Origin: Flavobacterium hankyongi
GTDB lineage: Bacteria; Bacteroidota; Bacteroidia; Flavobacteriales; Flavobacteriaceae
DNA length: 64,000 nt
Direction of reading: 5' to 3'
NCBI RefSeq assembly: GCF_036840915.1
Contig: NZ_CP085725.1
Span: forward strand, 1,116,001-1,180,000
The notes below the pieces were generated by a model that was not told the origin of the DNA, searched no databases, and worked only from the letters and a program-made list of their open reading frames with translations. Made by a program: the position numbers and the translations under genes. This document shows positions 35,585 to 44,330 of the stretch, piece after piece (positions within the stretch are counted from its first letter, which is position 1; each line of letters begins with the position of its first letter).

Positions 35585-37225
35585 ATGAAAAAAAAACTAC
35601 TATTATACCTTTTACCATTTTGTTTAATCACATCAATTGTTAGTAGTCAAACAACAATTAGAGAAAATAATTTTACAAGTAAATATTTCACTAACAAAAT
35701 TGAAGTAAGCTTTGATAATCCAGCAAGCATTATAACTATTTCAGATGCATTTAGCGGTGAAAAACTATATTTTTCATCAAACAAACAAAACACAACATAC
35801 ACTATTCCTGTTTCTAAACCCGGACAGATATTGGTAGTAAATTATATCGAAAACGGAGTAGAAAAAACAACACGATTGGCAACTCAGTCCCTTTCAACTG
35901 GGGAAATAAAAGTGTATTTCAATCATGCAGTAAGTACATCAGTAGCTTACCCTGGAAATAATGCAACAAATCTAGGAAACACATTAGATGACAAATTAAT
36001 TGAAAAAATAAATGCTTGTACCTCAACTTTAGACATTGCTATTTATAATTCGGCTTCACCAAATGCTACTTCTGGAATTGCTGGTGCAATAAACGCTGCT
36101 TATACAAGAGGTGTGCAAGTGAGAGTAATATATGACGGATCTACAAGTAGCGCCATGATTCCTTTATTAAATGCTGGTATACCAAAACTTGCGAGTCCAA
36201 CTACATCTGATTATGGAATTATGCACAACAAGTTTGTCATTTTTGATGCTAATGATGCAGACGCAAACAAACCTTTAGTCTGGACTGGTGCTACAAACTG
36301 GACAGTGGTACAAATTGATGGACCAGATTCTAACAATGTAATCACTTTTCAGGATCAAGCTTTAGCCTTAGGATATAAATTAGAATTTGAAGAAATGTGG
36401 GGAAGCAATACAATGACTCCTAATCTTGTTAATTCTAAATTTGGTCCCTACAAAACTGACAATACTCCACACAATTATGTTATTGGCGGAAAGGCTGTGG
36501 AAAATTATTTTAGTCCTACGGATGGCCCTACTACAGCTATTATAAATTGTATCAACTCAGCAAATTCAGACATCGATATTGCCACTATGCTTATTACTAG
36601 GGATGATATTGCCAATGCTATTATAAATAAATATAATGCTGGAATTACTAATACAAATCTTCTTACAGATACGCAAAACCCTTCTGGAAACGATTTCAAT
36701 TTAATCCAAAGTAATATTGCTTCTGGTCACGCCGTAAAAGATGTGGTAACAGGTAGCATTATGCATCACAAATTTGTTGTTATTGACAACAGCAACCCAA
36801 CATCAGACGCACAAGTTTTAACTGGTTCTCATAACTGGAGTTCTTCGGCTGAAACTAGAAATGATGAAAATACAGTTGTGGTACACGATGCCAATATTGC
36901 AAATCAGTACTATCAAGCTTTTCATTATTTGTATACACTTGCAGCTGGAGTTTTATCTGTAAATAGTTCAACTTTCAATGAGCAATCTCTTACTTTATAT
37001 CCTAACCCAACAAATAATAACATTACTATTAGAAATTCTGGAGAAGATGATATTAATAACTGTTCAATAGTCCTTTACGATTTTATGGGTAAGAAAATTT
37101 ATGAAAAAGAAATTGGGCTTTTATTCAATGAGACTATCGATTTATCAAATCAGCAAACTGGCGTTTACATTTTGAATATAAAAAGTGATGATAAAGTAAA
37201 AAGTTTTAAAGTAGTAAAACAATAA
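35585..37225 (+). CDS. Type IX-secreted phospholipase D-like protein
   Basis: A 546-residue protein with a signal peptide (MKKKLLLYLLPFCLITSIVS), a small N-terminal beta region to about 115, and two phospholipase D half-sites: HNKFVIFD (His214, Lys216, Asp221) and HHKFVVID (His394, Lys396, Asp401), each followed by a TGxxNW or TGSHNW motif. The end is a type IX sorting domain (LYPNPTNN ... KSFKVVKQ), so it is exported to the surface or medium. It could act on phospholipids or nucleic acids. Both HKD motifs are intact. It ends at a terminator shared with the convergent methyltransferase. Confidence 0.92.
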   Translation: MKKKLLLYLLPFCLITSIVSSQTTIRENNFTSKYFTNKIEVSFDNPASIITISDAFSGEKLYFSSNKQNTTYTIPVSKPGQILVVNYIENGVEKTTRLATQSLSTGEIKVYFNHAVSTSVAYPGNNATNLGNTLDDKLIEKINACTSTLDIAIYNSASPNATSGIAGAINAAYTRGVQVRVIYDGSTSSAMIPLLNAGIPKLASPTTSDYGIMHNKFVIFDANDADANKPLVWTGATNWTVVQIDGPDSNNVITFQDQALALGYKLEFEEMWGSNTMTPNLVNSKFGPYKTDNTPHNYVIGGKAVENYFSPTDGPTTAIINCINSANSDIDIATMLITRDDIANAIINKYNAGITNTNLLTDTQNPSGNDFNLIQSNIASGHAVKDVVTGSIMHHKFVVIDNSNPTSDAQVLTGSHNWSSSAETRNDENTVVVHDANIANQYYQAFHYLYTLAAGVLSVNSSTFNEQSLTLYPNPTNNNITIRNSGEDDINNCSIVLYDFMGKKIYEKEIGLLFNETIDLSNQQTGVYILNIKSDDKVKSFKVVKQ

Positions 37226-37251
37226 AAAAGGCCTCTGTTGAGGCCTTTTTA
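37225..37251. terminator. Bidirectional terminator
   Basis: An aaaaaggcctc/gaggccttttt stem with a tgtt loop, directly at the stop of the phospholipase D-like gene and ending 2 bp before the stop of the convergent methyltransferase gene. Confidence 0.92.
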
Positions 37252-37252
37252 T

Positions 37253-38857
37253 TTATCCTTTCAGCAAATTAATACTTACTGTTGCGTAGTCAGTATTAGG
37301 ATATTTTTTGAAATATTCTTTATCAGGGAAAAGTCCTGCTTCTGCGGCTATTTTATGTAGTACATCTATCTCTACAATAAATTGATCCGAAAAGCCATGT
37401 GTGGCATCATAAGCTGTTGCTGCAGTACTTCCAACGTTATTAGCTGTTAAATCTGGAGAAACTGTATGCAACTCAATAATTAACAATCCGAATCGATGTA
37501 CATAAGGTGCCCATTTCTTGAAATGTTCTAGTAAATTATCTTCAACATCATTATTATTAATCCTAACTCCTCTATGTGCAAACGCTCCAGAAGAAGTGCT
37601 TACTCTACCTTCTGTTTTTTGAGAAGGTACTTCCCAAATACGATTATGATCTAAAAACGTACGCACATTAAGCAAATCTTTTAAATCAATATTGTAATCC
37701 TCTTTCAAATCATCTGATAATTGCTGAGGATTTCCAATATCACCCCAAATTACTTTAGCCCAAATATCTGCTTTGATTAAATTAGCTCTTGTCACTTTTA
37801 ATGCAGCTTGATTATAATCGGCGCCAACTAAAAACAGTGGATGCTCGTCTAATAATTTCCCACGAAGAGTTTGTCTTTCTATCACTTCAAAAATATGTTG
37901 TAAGAAAGCGCCATTACCACACCCCATATCAAGAATTCCCTTGGGTTGTTCATGAATTGGTTTATTAAATAATTCGATAATTATATCGTCTATAACCTTA
38001 AAATAAGTTGTATGTGCTCCTCCACTACCCCACACATTCATTTCTCTGTTTACATGAATCTCTTCTTCATTTTGCCCAATGTCTCTTAGTTTATTAGGAT
38101 TTCCAAAAATCAATGTTTCTAAATTCTTAAACATTGGTAAGTAGGAAACAGTTACACCGTATGCTGAAGCTCTTTTGGCTATAAACAATCCATCTTCAGT
38201 AAATTGATATTTCCCTTTTTTCTGTAAAAACCATCCCAAATAGGCTAAAAAGTCAAGCATTTTTGAAAACGATTCGGGATTTTTATGAAATTCATCGGCA
38301 CTAAAAGAAGATTCCATAAAGTACTTATGAAACATACCACTCATTCCCAAGCTAACCGTTATTGGAGCAACCAAATAACCTTCAATATGCATGAGAATTT
38401 GCTCTTGAATACTTTTTAAATTTTCATCGGTTTCCCACTTTAAATCATAAGAAGCTTTATATTTTTCAAAAATTGGTTCCAAAACACTTATACTATCAGC
38501 AGTGATAACATTGGCAGTAAAAATAGTTGAAGTGTTCAATAATGTTACCACGTCTTTATAAAGATAGAACAGACTAAAAGCATATTCACTTTTCTGATTT
38601 ACCTCAACCGTAATAACATCATTTTGAATATCGATGTCATAATCTAAAAATCCCTGTGAAGCTAATACTCTAAGGGCCACATTGAGATAGCCTTCATTAG
38701 CTTTAAATTCTTCAACTAACTTGGCAAGAGTAACTTTTTTATTTTTTAGAATATAATCTAAAATTCCTTTTTCTTTTAAAATATGTGCTACTGGTGCAGT
38801 AACAATGCCATCTAAATGTCTAAATATCGATTCACGTAATTTGTTTTTTGGTATCAT
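37253..38857 (-). CDS. Class I SAM-dependent methyltransferase, AprA-like
   Basis: A 534-residue enzyme. The first 250 residues contain two winged-helix-like parts (TAPVAHILKEKGILDYILKN; EGYLNVALRVLASQGFLDYD). The SAM-binding motif GILDMGCGNGAF follows around residue 305-315, then LVGADYN and an acidic loop. It resembles the AprA-type methyltransferases known from polyketide synthases, found here as a stand-alone cytoplasmic protein; the substrate is unknown. It is divergent from the Crp/Fnr gene, 119 bp away. Confidence 0.8.
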   Translation of the reverse strand: MIPKNKLRESIFRHLDGIVTAPVAHILKEKGILDYILKNKKVTLAKLVEEFKANEGYLNVALRVLASQGFLDYDIDIQNDVITVEVNQKSEYAFSLFYLYKDVVTLLNTSTIFTANVITADSISVLEPIFEKYKASYDLKWETDENLKSIQEQILMHIEGYLVAPITVSLGMSGMFHKYFMESSFSADEFHKNPESFSKMLDFLAYLGWFLQKKGKYQFTEDGLFIAKRASAYGVTVSYLPMFKNLETLIFGNPNKLRDIGQNEEEIHVNREMNVWGSGGAHTTYFKVIDDIIIELFNKPIHEQPKGILDMGCGNGAFLQHIFEVIERQTLRGKLLDEHPLFLVGADYNQAALKVTRANLIKADIWAKVIWGDIGNPQQLSDDLKEDYNIDLKDLLNVRTFLDHNRIWEVPSQKTEGRVSTSSGAFAHRGVRINNNDVEDNLLEHFKKWAPYVHRFGLLIIELHTVSPDLTANNVGSTAATAYDATHGFSDQFIVEIDVLHKIAAEAGLFPDKEYFKKYPNTDYATVSINLLKG

Positions 38858-38976
38858 AAAAATTTATGTTGTTTCTCAAATATATAAAAATATTGCACAA
38901 TAAAACGAACTTATTATAACTCAACAAAAGAACTTTCAAGTACTATTTCGTAACTTCGAACCACAATAAAAAAATT

Positions 38977-39603
38977 ATGAAACAAATAGTAAAGGACAAT
39001 TTTCCCAGTTTTAATCAATTATTACTCGATGACATTGAAAAAAATGCTGCAATTAAAGAATTTAATGCTGGAGAAGTACTTATTCGTTCTGGACAATACA
39101 TTAAAAACACCATTTTAGTCCTTAAAGGAAAAATTAAAATTTATCGAGAAGACGATGATGGAAACGAATTCTTTATGTACTATTTACAGCCCGGTCAGGC
39201 CTGTGCCATATCTATGATTTGTGCAACGAAAAGTGAAACTAGTGCTGTGATGGCAAAAGTAGTTGAAGATGCAGAAGTTGTACAATTACCCTTACCACTT
39301 ATGGAAAAATGGATGGCACAACATCGCAGTTGGTATGAGTTTGTTATTGATACTTATAGAAAACGTTTTGAAGAAGTACTCGAGGTGATTGATAATATTG
39401 CTTTTAAAGCAATGGATGAACGTTTAGCATTTTATCTAAAAAAACACAAAGAAGTTACGCAATCTAAAGATATTAAACTTTCTCATCAGGAAATTGCTAC
39501 TGAATTAAATACTTCTCGCGAAGTCATTTCAAGATTACTAAAAAAAATGGAGCAACAGGGCTTAGTTAGTTTATATAGAAATCATATAGAACTGATAAAA
39601 TAA
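38977..39603 (+). CDS. Crp/Fnr-family regulator of the sulfur-stress genes
   Basis: A 208-residue regulator: cNMP-binding-type beta-barrel (30-130), dimer helix and a Crp-type HTH (LSHQEIATELNTSREVISRL, about 169-188). It has no Fnr iron-sulfur Cys set. Its only two cysteines are Cys76 and Cys82 (GQACAISMICA) in the effector domain, so a thiol or persulfide switch is plausible. The gene leads the transporter/dioxygenase/efflux region. Three matching palindromes downstream at fixed distance from promoters strongly suggest it is their activator. I see no such site before its own gene. Confidence 0.9.
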   Translation: MKQIVKDNFPSFNQLLLDDIEKNAAIKEFNAGEVLIRSGQYIKNTILVLKGKIKIYREDDDGNEFFMYYLQPGQACAISMICATKSETSAVMAKVVEDAEVVQLPLPLMEKWMAQHRSWYEFVIDTYRKRFEEVLEVIDNIAFKAMDERLAFYLKKHKEVTQSKDIKLSHQEIATELNTSREVISRLLKKMEQQGLVSLYRNHIELIK

Positions 39604-39613
39604 TTTTATCCGT

Positions 39614-39657
39614 GTGATAAATGTTACCATCATTTATGCTATAATAAATGAATTTTG
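39614..39657 (+). promoter_or_regulatory. Crp/Fnr-type operator and promoter of the TauE gene
   Basis: Palindrome GTGATAAATGTTAC (39614-39627), fitting GTGAY-N4-RTYAC, and a GAATTTTG -7-like element at 39650-39657. The palindrome centre is 36.5 bp from the final G, the same as at the two other sites in this region. Confidence 0.7.
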
Positions 39658-39674
39658 CGATATAATTATTCAAT

Positions 39675-40460
39675 ATGGAAATTTTAGGTTATTTATCATC
39701 CGTACTAATTGGTATTTCTTTAGGACTTATTGGAGGTGGCGGCTCTATTTTGACCATTCCTATTCTGGTATATTTATTCAAAATTAATCCTGAAAACGCT
39801 ACAAGTTATTCTTTATTTATTGTTGGGACTACTTCTCTATTGGGAACTTACAAACATTACAAATTAGGTAATTTGCAATTAAAACCAGCGCTTTATTTTG
39901 GAATACCATCAGTTATATCATTATTGCTTACACGAAAATTTATTTTACCTAGTTTGCCTTCAAAAATTTTTGAAATCGGTCAAATGCTCATTACCAAAGA
40001 TATTTTGATTATGATTGTTTTTTCAATTTTGATGATTTTTGCGGCTTTTTCAATGATTAGGAAACAACCCGAAACGATTAATAAAGAAATCAATTTAACT
40101 AAATTAATTGTTCTTGGTTTAGTCATAGGAATAATAACTGGATTTTTAGGTGCTGGTGGCGGATTTTTAATTATCCCTGCTTTGGTACTTTTTGGAAATC
40201 TATCTATGAAACAAGCTATAGGCAGCTCATTATTCATTATCTTTATAAACTCAACTTTAGGCTTTTTAGGAGATGTTTTAAATGGTGTTGTTATTAATTA
40301 TACTTTCTTGATTTCAATTACGTTAATTGCTTCTATAGGAATTTTAATTGGAACGAAACTTTCAAAAACAATCGATGGAAAAAAACTCAAACCTGCTTTT
40401 GGCTGGTTTGTACTACTAATGGGAATTTATATTATTAGTAAAGAATTTTTAAACATGTGA
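39675..40460 (+). CDS. TauE/SafE-family sulfur-compound transporter
   Basis: A 261-residue inner-membrane protein with about eight helices and the twin family repeats (ISLGLIGGGGSILTIPILVY near 15-34 and ITGFLGAGGGFLIIPALVLF near 155-174). The family moves sulfite, organosulfonates or other sulfur anions out of or into the cell. Its place after the Crp/Fnr gene and before the persulfide dioxygenase points to sulfur-anion export or uptake as part of sulfide or persulfide handling. Confidence 0.9.
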   Translation: MEILGYLSSVLIGISLGLIGGGGSILTIPILVYLFKINPENATSYSLFIVGTTSLLGTYKHYKLGNLQLKPALYFGIPSVISLLLTRKFILPSLPSKIFEIGQMLITKDILIMIVFSILMIFAAFSMIRKQPETINKEINLTKLIVLGLVIGIITGFLGAGGGFLIIPALVLFGNLSMKQAIGSSLFIIFINSTLGFLGDVLNGVVINYTFLISITLIASIGILIGTKLSKTIDGKKLKPAFGWFVLLMGIYIISKEFLNM

Positions 40461-40500
40461 TAATTATCACTAATTATAACTTAGATATACTTTATTTTTG
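40457..40500 (+). promoter_or_regulatory. Crp/Fnr-type operator and promoter of the dioxygenase gene
   Basis: Perfect 14-bp palindrome GTGATAATTATCAC (40457-40470), overlapping the TauE stop codon, and a consensus TATTTTTG -7 element at 40493-40500. Centre to final G is 36.5 bp. Confidence 0.8.
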
Positions 40501-40529
40501 TTTAAAGAAAAATAATAAAAATACAAACT

Positions 40530-41942
40530 ATGAAAATAGAACAAATATACACTGGTTGTTTAGCTCAAGGAGCATATTATATTACTTCTAACGGGGAGGC
40601 TGCTATAATTGATCCACTTCGTGAGGTACAACCTTATATTAATAGATTATCACTTGATGGCGTTTCTTTAAAATATATTTTTGAAACACATTTTCATGCC
40701 GATTTTGTTTCTGGACATTTAGACTTAAGCAAAGCAACAGGTGCATCTATTGTTTATGGTCCAACGGCTCAACCCGAATTTGAAGCAGTAATTGCCACAG
40801 ACAATCAAGTATTTGAAATTGGTGATATAAAAATAAAAGCATTACACACTCCTGGTCATACTATGGAAAGTACAACGTACTTATTAATTGACAAAAACGG
40901 AAAAGAACATGCTATTTTCTCTGGAGATACTTTGTTTATTGGAGATGTTGGACGACCTGATTTAGCTCAAAAAGCAGCAGAAATGACTCAAGAACAATTA
41001 GCTGCTATCTTATTTCATTCATTGCGTGACAAAATAATGACTTTAGCAGATGATGTTATTGTTTACCCTGCTCACGGTGCTGGAAGTGCTTGTGGTAAAA
41101 ACATGAGTAAAGAAACAGTTTCTACTATTGGGGAGCAAAAAGAAAAAAACTATGCTCTTAGAGCAAATATGACGGAAGCTGAGTTTGTAACCGAAGTACT
41201 TGATGGTTTAACACCTCCTCCAGCCTATTTTGGAATGAATGTAGCCATGAACAAAAAAGGATACAACAGCTTTGAAGAGGTTTTAAATAACGGAATGAAA
41301 AGCTTATCTCCAAACGAGTTTGAAGAAATGGCCGAAAATACTGAGGCTCTAATTTTAGACACTCGTAATGCTGCCGAATTTTATAAAAAACACATTCCAC
41401 AATCTATAAATATTGGAATTGGTGGTGATTTTGCTCCATGGGTTGGAACTCTAATTGCCGATGTAAATCAACCTATATTAATTGTTACCGATTTAGGTAA
41501 AGAAGAAGAAACTATTACGCGATTAAGTCGTGTTGGTTTTGATAACGTACTTGGACATTTACAAGGAGGGTTTGAAGCTTGGGAAAAAGCAAGTAAAGAA
41601 ATTGATAGTGTTAAACGTATTTCAGCAGAACAATTTGCTCAAGAAGTAAAAATTGGTACTGATAAAGTAATCGACATTCGTAAAGAAGGCGAATACAGTG
41701 CAGAACATCTAGATGAAGCATATAGCAAACCTTTAGCATACATTAATAATTGGATTAACGAAATAGATCCTAAAGAACATTTTTACATTCATTGTGCAGG
41801 AGGATATCGCAGTATGATAGCTGCATCGATTTTACAAGCACGCGGATACAGAAATTTCACAGAAATTGAAGGAGGTTTTAGTGCTATCGCAAAAACTGAA
41901 TTACCAAGAACCGATTTTGTTTGTCAAAGTAAAGTTTTATAA
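40530..41942 (+). CDS. Persulfide dioxygenase-rhodanese fusion (CstB-like)
   Basis: A 470-residue enzyme. The N-terminal metallo-beta-lactamase domain is of the ETHE1 type: HFHADF at 54-59, HTPGH at 106-110, SGDTLF with Asp133 and PAHG with His182. The first rhodanese domain (about 260-355) lacks an active Cys. The second (about 365-460) has HCAGGYRS with Cys422. Enzymes of this design oxidise low-molecular-weight persulfides to sulfite or thiosulfate using iron and oxygen, which detoxifies sulfide. It is under the second Crp/Fnr-type operator, and its stop is directly followed by the DUF2892 gene. Confidence 0.93.
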   Translation: MKIEQIYTGCLAQGAYYITSNGEAAIIDPLREVQPYINRLSLDGVSLKYIFETHFHADFVSGHLDLSKATGASIVYGPTAQPEFEAVIATDNQVFEIGDIKIKALHTPGHTMESTTYLLIDKNGKEHAIFSGDTLFIGDVGRPDLAQKAAEMTQEQLAAILFHSLRDKIMTLADDVIVYPAHGAGSACGKNMSKETVSTIGEQKEKNYALRANMTEAEFVTEVLDGLTPPPAYFGMNVAMNKKGYNSFEEVLNNGMKSLSPNEFEEMAENTEALILDTRNAAEFYKKHIPQSINIGIGGDFAPWVGTLIADVNQPILIVTDLGKEEETITRLSRVGFDNVLGHLQGGFEAWEKASKEIDSVKRISAEQFAQEVKIGTDKVIDIRKEGEYSAEHLDEAYSKPLAYINNWINEIDPKEHFYIHCAGGYRSMIAASILQARGYRNFTEIEGGFSAIAKTELPRTDFVCQSKVL

Positions 41943-42128
41943 ATGAAAACTGTTTTAAACAATTGGCATCTTATGCGATTTATTCGATTGGCCATGGGAA
42001 CTTTTCTAATTTTTCAGGCTTTCGATACGCGTCAATGGATTTTTTTGATATTCGCAGGATTCTTTTTAATACAAGCTTTGTTCAATTTAGGATGTTCTAC
42101 AAACGGATGTTCAATCCCAAAAAAATAA
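41943..42128 (+). CDS. DUF2892 small membrane protein
   Basis: A 61-residue inner-membrane protein with two hydrophobic segments (LAMGTFLIFQAF; WIFLIFAGFFLIQALFNLG) and a CSTNGCS end, typical of the DUF2892 proteins often coupled to rhodanese domains in sulfur metabolism. Its ATG follows the dioxygenase stop with no gap, so it is translated from the same mRNA. Confidence 0.88.
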   Translation: MKTVLNNWHLMRFIRLAMGTFLIFQAFDTRQWIFLIFAGFFLIQALFNLGCSTNGCSIPKK

Positions 42129-42135
42129 ATGTAGT

Positions 42136-42438
42136 ATGACTGATTCATTTCAAAACATAATTAATACTGACAAACCTGTCTTGGTAGATTTTTTTGCTAA
42201 TTGGTGTGGACCTTGTAAAATGTTATCACCAATTCTCAAAGAAGTAAAAGATAATTTAGGAGAAAGAATTTCTATTATTAAAATTGATGTAGATAAAAAT
42301 CAAGAATTAGCAACAAAATATCAAGTAAGAGGTGTTCCTACAATGATGTTGTTTAAAAATGGTAAGCAATTATGGAGACAATCTGGGGTCTTATCAAAAG
42401 ATGACATCATTAAGACCATTACTGATAAAAGCCTATAA
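42136..42438 (+). CDS. Thioredoxin
   Basis: A 100-residue thioredoxin with active site WCGPC at 23-27, the cis-Pro motif GVPTMMLF and normal length. No signal peptide, so cytoplasmic. Located 7 bp after the DUF2892 gene, it probably reduces persulfides or recycles the rhodanese and dioxygenase in this operon. It is distinct from a housekeeping trx only by context. Confidence 0.93.
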   Translation: MTDSFQNIINTDKPVLVDFFANWCGPCKMLSPILKEVKDNLGERISIIKIDVDKNQELATKYQVRGVPTMMLFKNGKQLWRQSGVLSKDDIIKTITDKSL

Positions 42439-42442
42439 ATTA

Positions 42443-42628
42443 ATGTTAAAGAAATATCTTTCAACAATCATTGGTATTATTTTTGGGACTATAGCAGGGT
42501 ATTTGTATTACAAATATATAGGTTGTATTTCTGGCACTTGTGCGATTACTTCTAAACCAATTAATAGTTCATTATATGGTGCAATTATGGGTGGTTTAGT
42601 TGGTAACTTATTTCAAACTAAAAAATAA
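42443..42628 (+). CDS. DUF6132-like small membrane protein
   Basis: A 61-residue protein (MLKKYLSTIIGIIFGTIAGY, then CISGTCAITSKPINSSLYGA) with two membrane segments, matching DUF6132-type proteins near redox genes. The start at 42443 is chosen because an earlier in-frame ATG at 42359 lies inside the thioredoxin gene. The gap to that gene is 4 bp. The CxxGTC element may bind metal or form a disulfide. Confidence 0.8.
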   Translation: MLKKYLSTIIGIIFGTIAGYLYYKYIGCISGTCAITSKPINSSLYGAIMGGLVGNLFQTKK

Positions 42629-42645
42629 TTTTAAAAAATTTAACT

Positions 42646-42837
42646 ATGAAAAAACTTGTAGCATCATTAGCATTAGTAGTATTATTTTCAACAAGTACTT
42701 TTGCACAAGAAGTGAAGAAGGAAACATCTGCTAAAAAAGCTAAAACTGAAAAAGCTTGTACAACAGAAGAAAAGAAAGCATGTAGTACCGATAAAAAAGC
42801 GTGTTGTGCTTCTAAAAGTGCTGTAAAAAAAGCTTAA
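42646..42837 (+). CDS. Small exported Lys/Cys-rich protein
   Basis: A 63-residue protein with a signal peptide (MKKLVASLALVVLFSTSTFA) and a mature part of Lys/Ala/Glu runs with four or five Cys (KACTTEEKKACSTDKKACCA). It could bind metal or react with sulfur species in the periplasm. It ends the dioxygenase operon before a strong terminator. Confidence 0.75.
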   Translation: MKKLVASLALVVLFSTSTFAQEVKKETSAKKAKTEKACTTEEKKACSTDKKACCASKSAVKKA

Positions 42838-42853
42838 TTCACAATTAAATAAT

Positions 42854-42887
42854 AAAAAAAACACCTACTTCTGTAGGTGTTTTTTTT
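42854..42887 (+). terminator. Terminator of the dioxygenase operon
   Basis: Stem aaaaaaacacctac/gtaggtgttttttt, ttct loop, T-run; 17 bp after the last stop. Confidence 0.95.
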
Positions 42888-42910
42888 ATCTCTTCTATAA
42901 ATATTTCTAT

Positions 42911-42954
42911 GTGACTATAGTTACTGACTAAAAGTTTTTATCAATATAAATTTG
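42911..42954 (+). promoter_or_regulatory. Crp/Fnr-type operator and promoter of the efflux operon
   Basis: Palindrome GTGACTATAGTTAC (42911-42924), fitting GTGAY-N4-RTYAC, and a consensus TAAATTTG -7 element at 42947-42954. Centre to final G is 36.5 bp, as at the two upstream sites. Confidence 0.78.
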
Positions 42955-42977
42955 CTTCATAATTTATTAAACATGCT

Positions 42978-44285
42978 ATGAAACATAATTATATATTATT
43001 GATTACAAGTATTTTAAGCTTAAATTCTTGGTCGCAGGACACGATACAACTATCTAAATCTGATTTGCAAGCTAAAATTGTAGAAAACAATTTGCAGATT
43101 AAAATAGCTGAGAAAAATTATCAATCAGCTAAAGCCGATTATAATCAGTCAAAATCACTTTTTTTACCTAATGTTACTGCATCACATACTGGTATAGTAA
43201 CCACGAATCCATTAATGGCATTTGGCTCTAAATTGAATCAGGAAATTTTAACGGCTTCTGATTTTAATCCTGCTTTGCTTAACGACCCAAAACGAACTCA
43301 GAATTTTGCCACTAAAATAGAAATTCAACAGCCGTTGATTAATGTTGACGGAATTTATGGTCGTCAAGCGGCCAAAGCTAAAATGGAAGCGTATCAATTA
43401 CAAACTGAACGTACTAAAGAATATTTGGAATTAGAAATAAACAAAGCATACATGCAGTTACAACTGGCTTACAAAGCGGTTAACGTTTTGAAAAAAGCCG
43501 AAGAAACTACAAAAGCGAATTTAAAATTGGTGGAAAACTATTTTAAAAACGGAATGCTTCAAAAAACCGACCTGCTGAATGTACAGGTACGTGTGACCGA
43601 AATCTCGAATCAGCTGCAATACGCAAAATCAAATGTGCAGAATGCATCTGATTATTTAGCCTTTCTTCTGAACGAAGACAACAACAATAAAATTTTCAAA
43701 CCATCTGATGAGTTGGAAAATTCGGTTACTCAATCTTCTTTTGAAACAAAACTTTCTGAAGAACGAAAAGATATTCAAGCCATGCAGAAATCAGTCAATG
43801 CCTACGAAAAAATGTTCAAATCTTCCAAGTTGGGAATGCTGCCTCGCTTGAATGCCTTTGGCAGTTATGAAATGTATGATAAAAATATCATAGGAATAAA
43901 AGCCAGCGGTTATTTAGTAGGTGCGCAATTGTCCTGGAATGTATTTGACGGTATGAAAACAATCAGCAAAACAGAAAAGGCAAAAGCCGATTTTCAAAAA
44001 GCCGAAGTAGAAACAGAACAATATAAAAAACAGAGTCAGCTGGAATTGAATAAAACTTCGCGTCAGCTGAAAGATGCTGAAAATAAAATAAACTTATCAA
44101 AACTGGCACATGAACAATCTCAGGAAGCTTTCAGAATCCGCGAAAACAGATTCAGACAAGGATTGGAAAAAACAACCGATTTATTATTATCTGAAACCCA
44201 GATGGCACAAAAAGAACTGGAGCATCTGCAGGCCATTTTTGAATATAATTTCACAAAAAGCTATTTGGAATTTTTAAGTAAATAA
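42978..44285 (+). CDS. TolC-family outer-membrane efflux protein
   Basis: A 435-residue protein with a signal peptide (MKHNYILLITSILSLNSWSQ) and the two-repeat helical and beta pattern of TolC (LPNVTASHTG; ENYFKNGMLQKTDLLNVQVR; ENRFRQGLEKTTDLLLSETQ). It forms the outer-membrane channel for the adaptor and RND pump encoded next. The whole unit follows the third Crp/Fnr-type operator, so the pump is probably induced with the persulfide genes. Confidence 0.93.
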   Translation: MKHNYILLITSILSLNSWSQDTIQLSKSDLQAKIVENNLQIKIAEKNYQSAKADYNQSKSLFLPNVTASHTGIVTTNPLMAFGSKLNQEILTASDFNPALLNDPKRTQNFATKIEIQQPLINVDGIYGRQAAKAKMEAYQLQTERTKEYLELEINKAYMQLQLAYKAVNVLKKAEETTKANLKLVENYFKNGMLQKTDLLNVQVRVTEISNQLQYAKSNVQNASDYLAFLLNEDNNNKIFKPSDELENSVTQSSFETKLSEERKDIQAMQKSVNAYEKMFKSSKLGMLPRLNAFGSYEMYDKNIIGIKASGYLVGAQLSWNVFDGMKTISKTEKAKADFQKAEVETEQYKKQSQLELNKTSRQLKDAENKINLSKLAHEQSQEAFRIRENRFRQGLEKTTDLLLSETQMAQKELEHLQAIFEYNFTKSYLEFLSK

Positions 44286-44330
44286 AACAAAAGTACAAAA
44301 GACGAAATATAAAAGATAAAGACGAAAAAC

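Noticed and set aside
38977..39603. True Fnr (oxygen-sensing iron-sulfur) protein
   Set aside because: Only two Cys in the whole protein; four ligands are needed.
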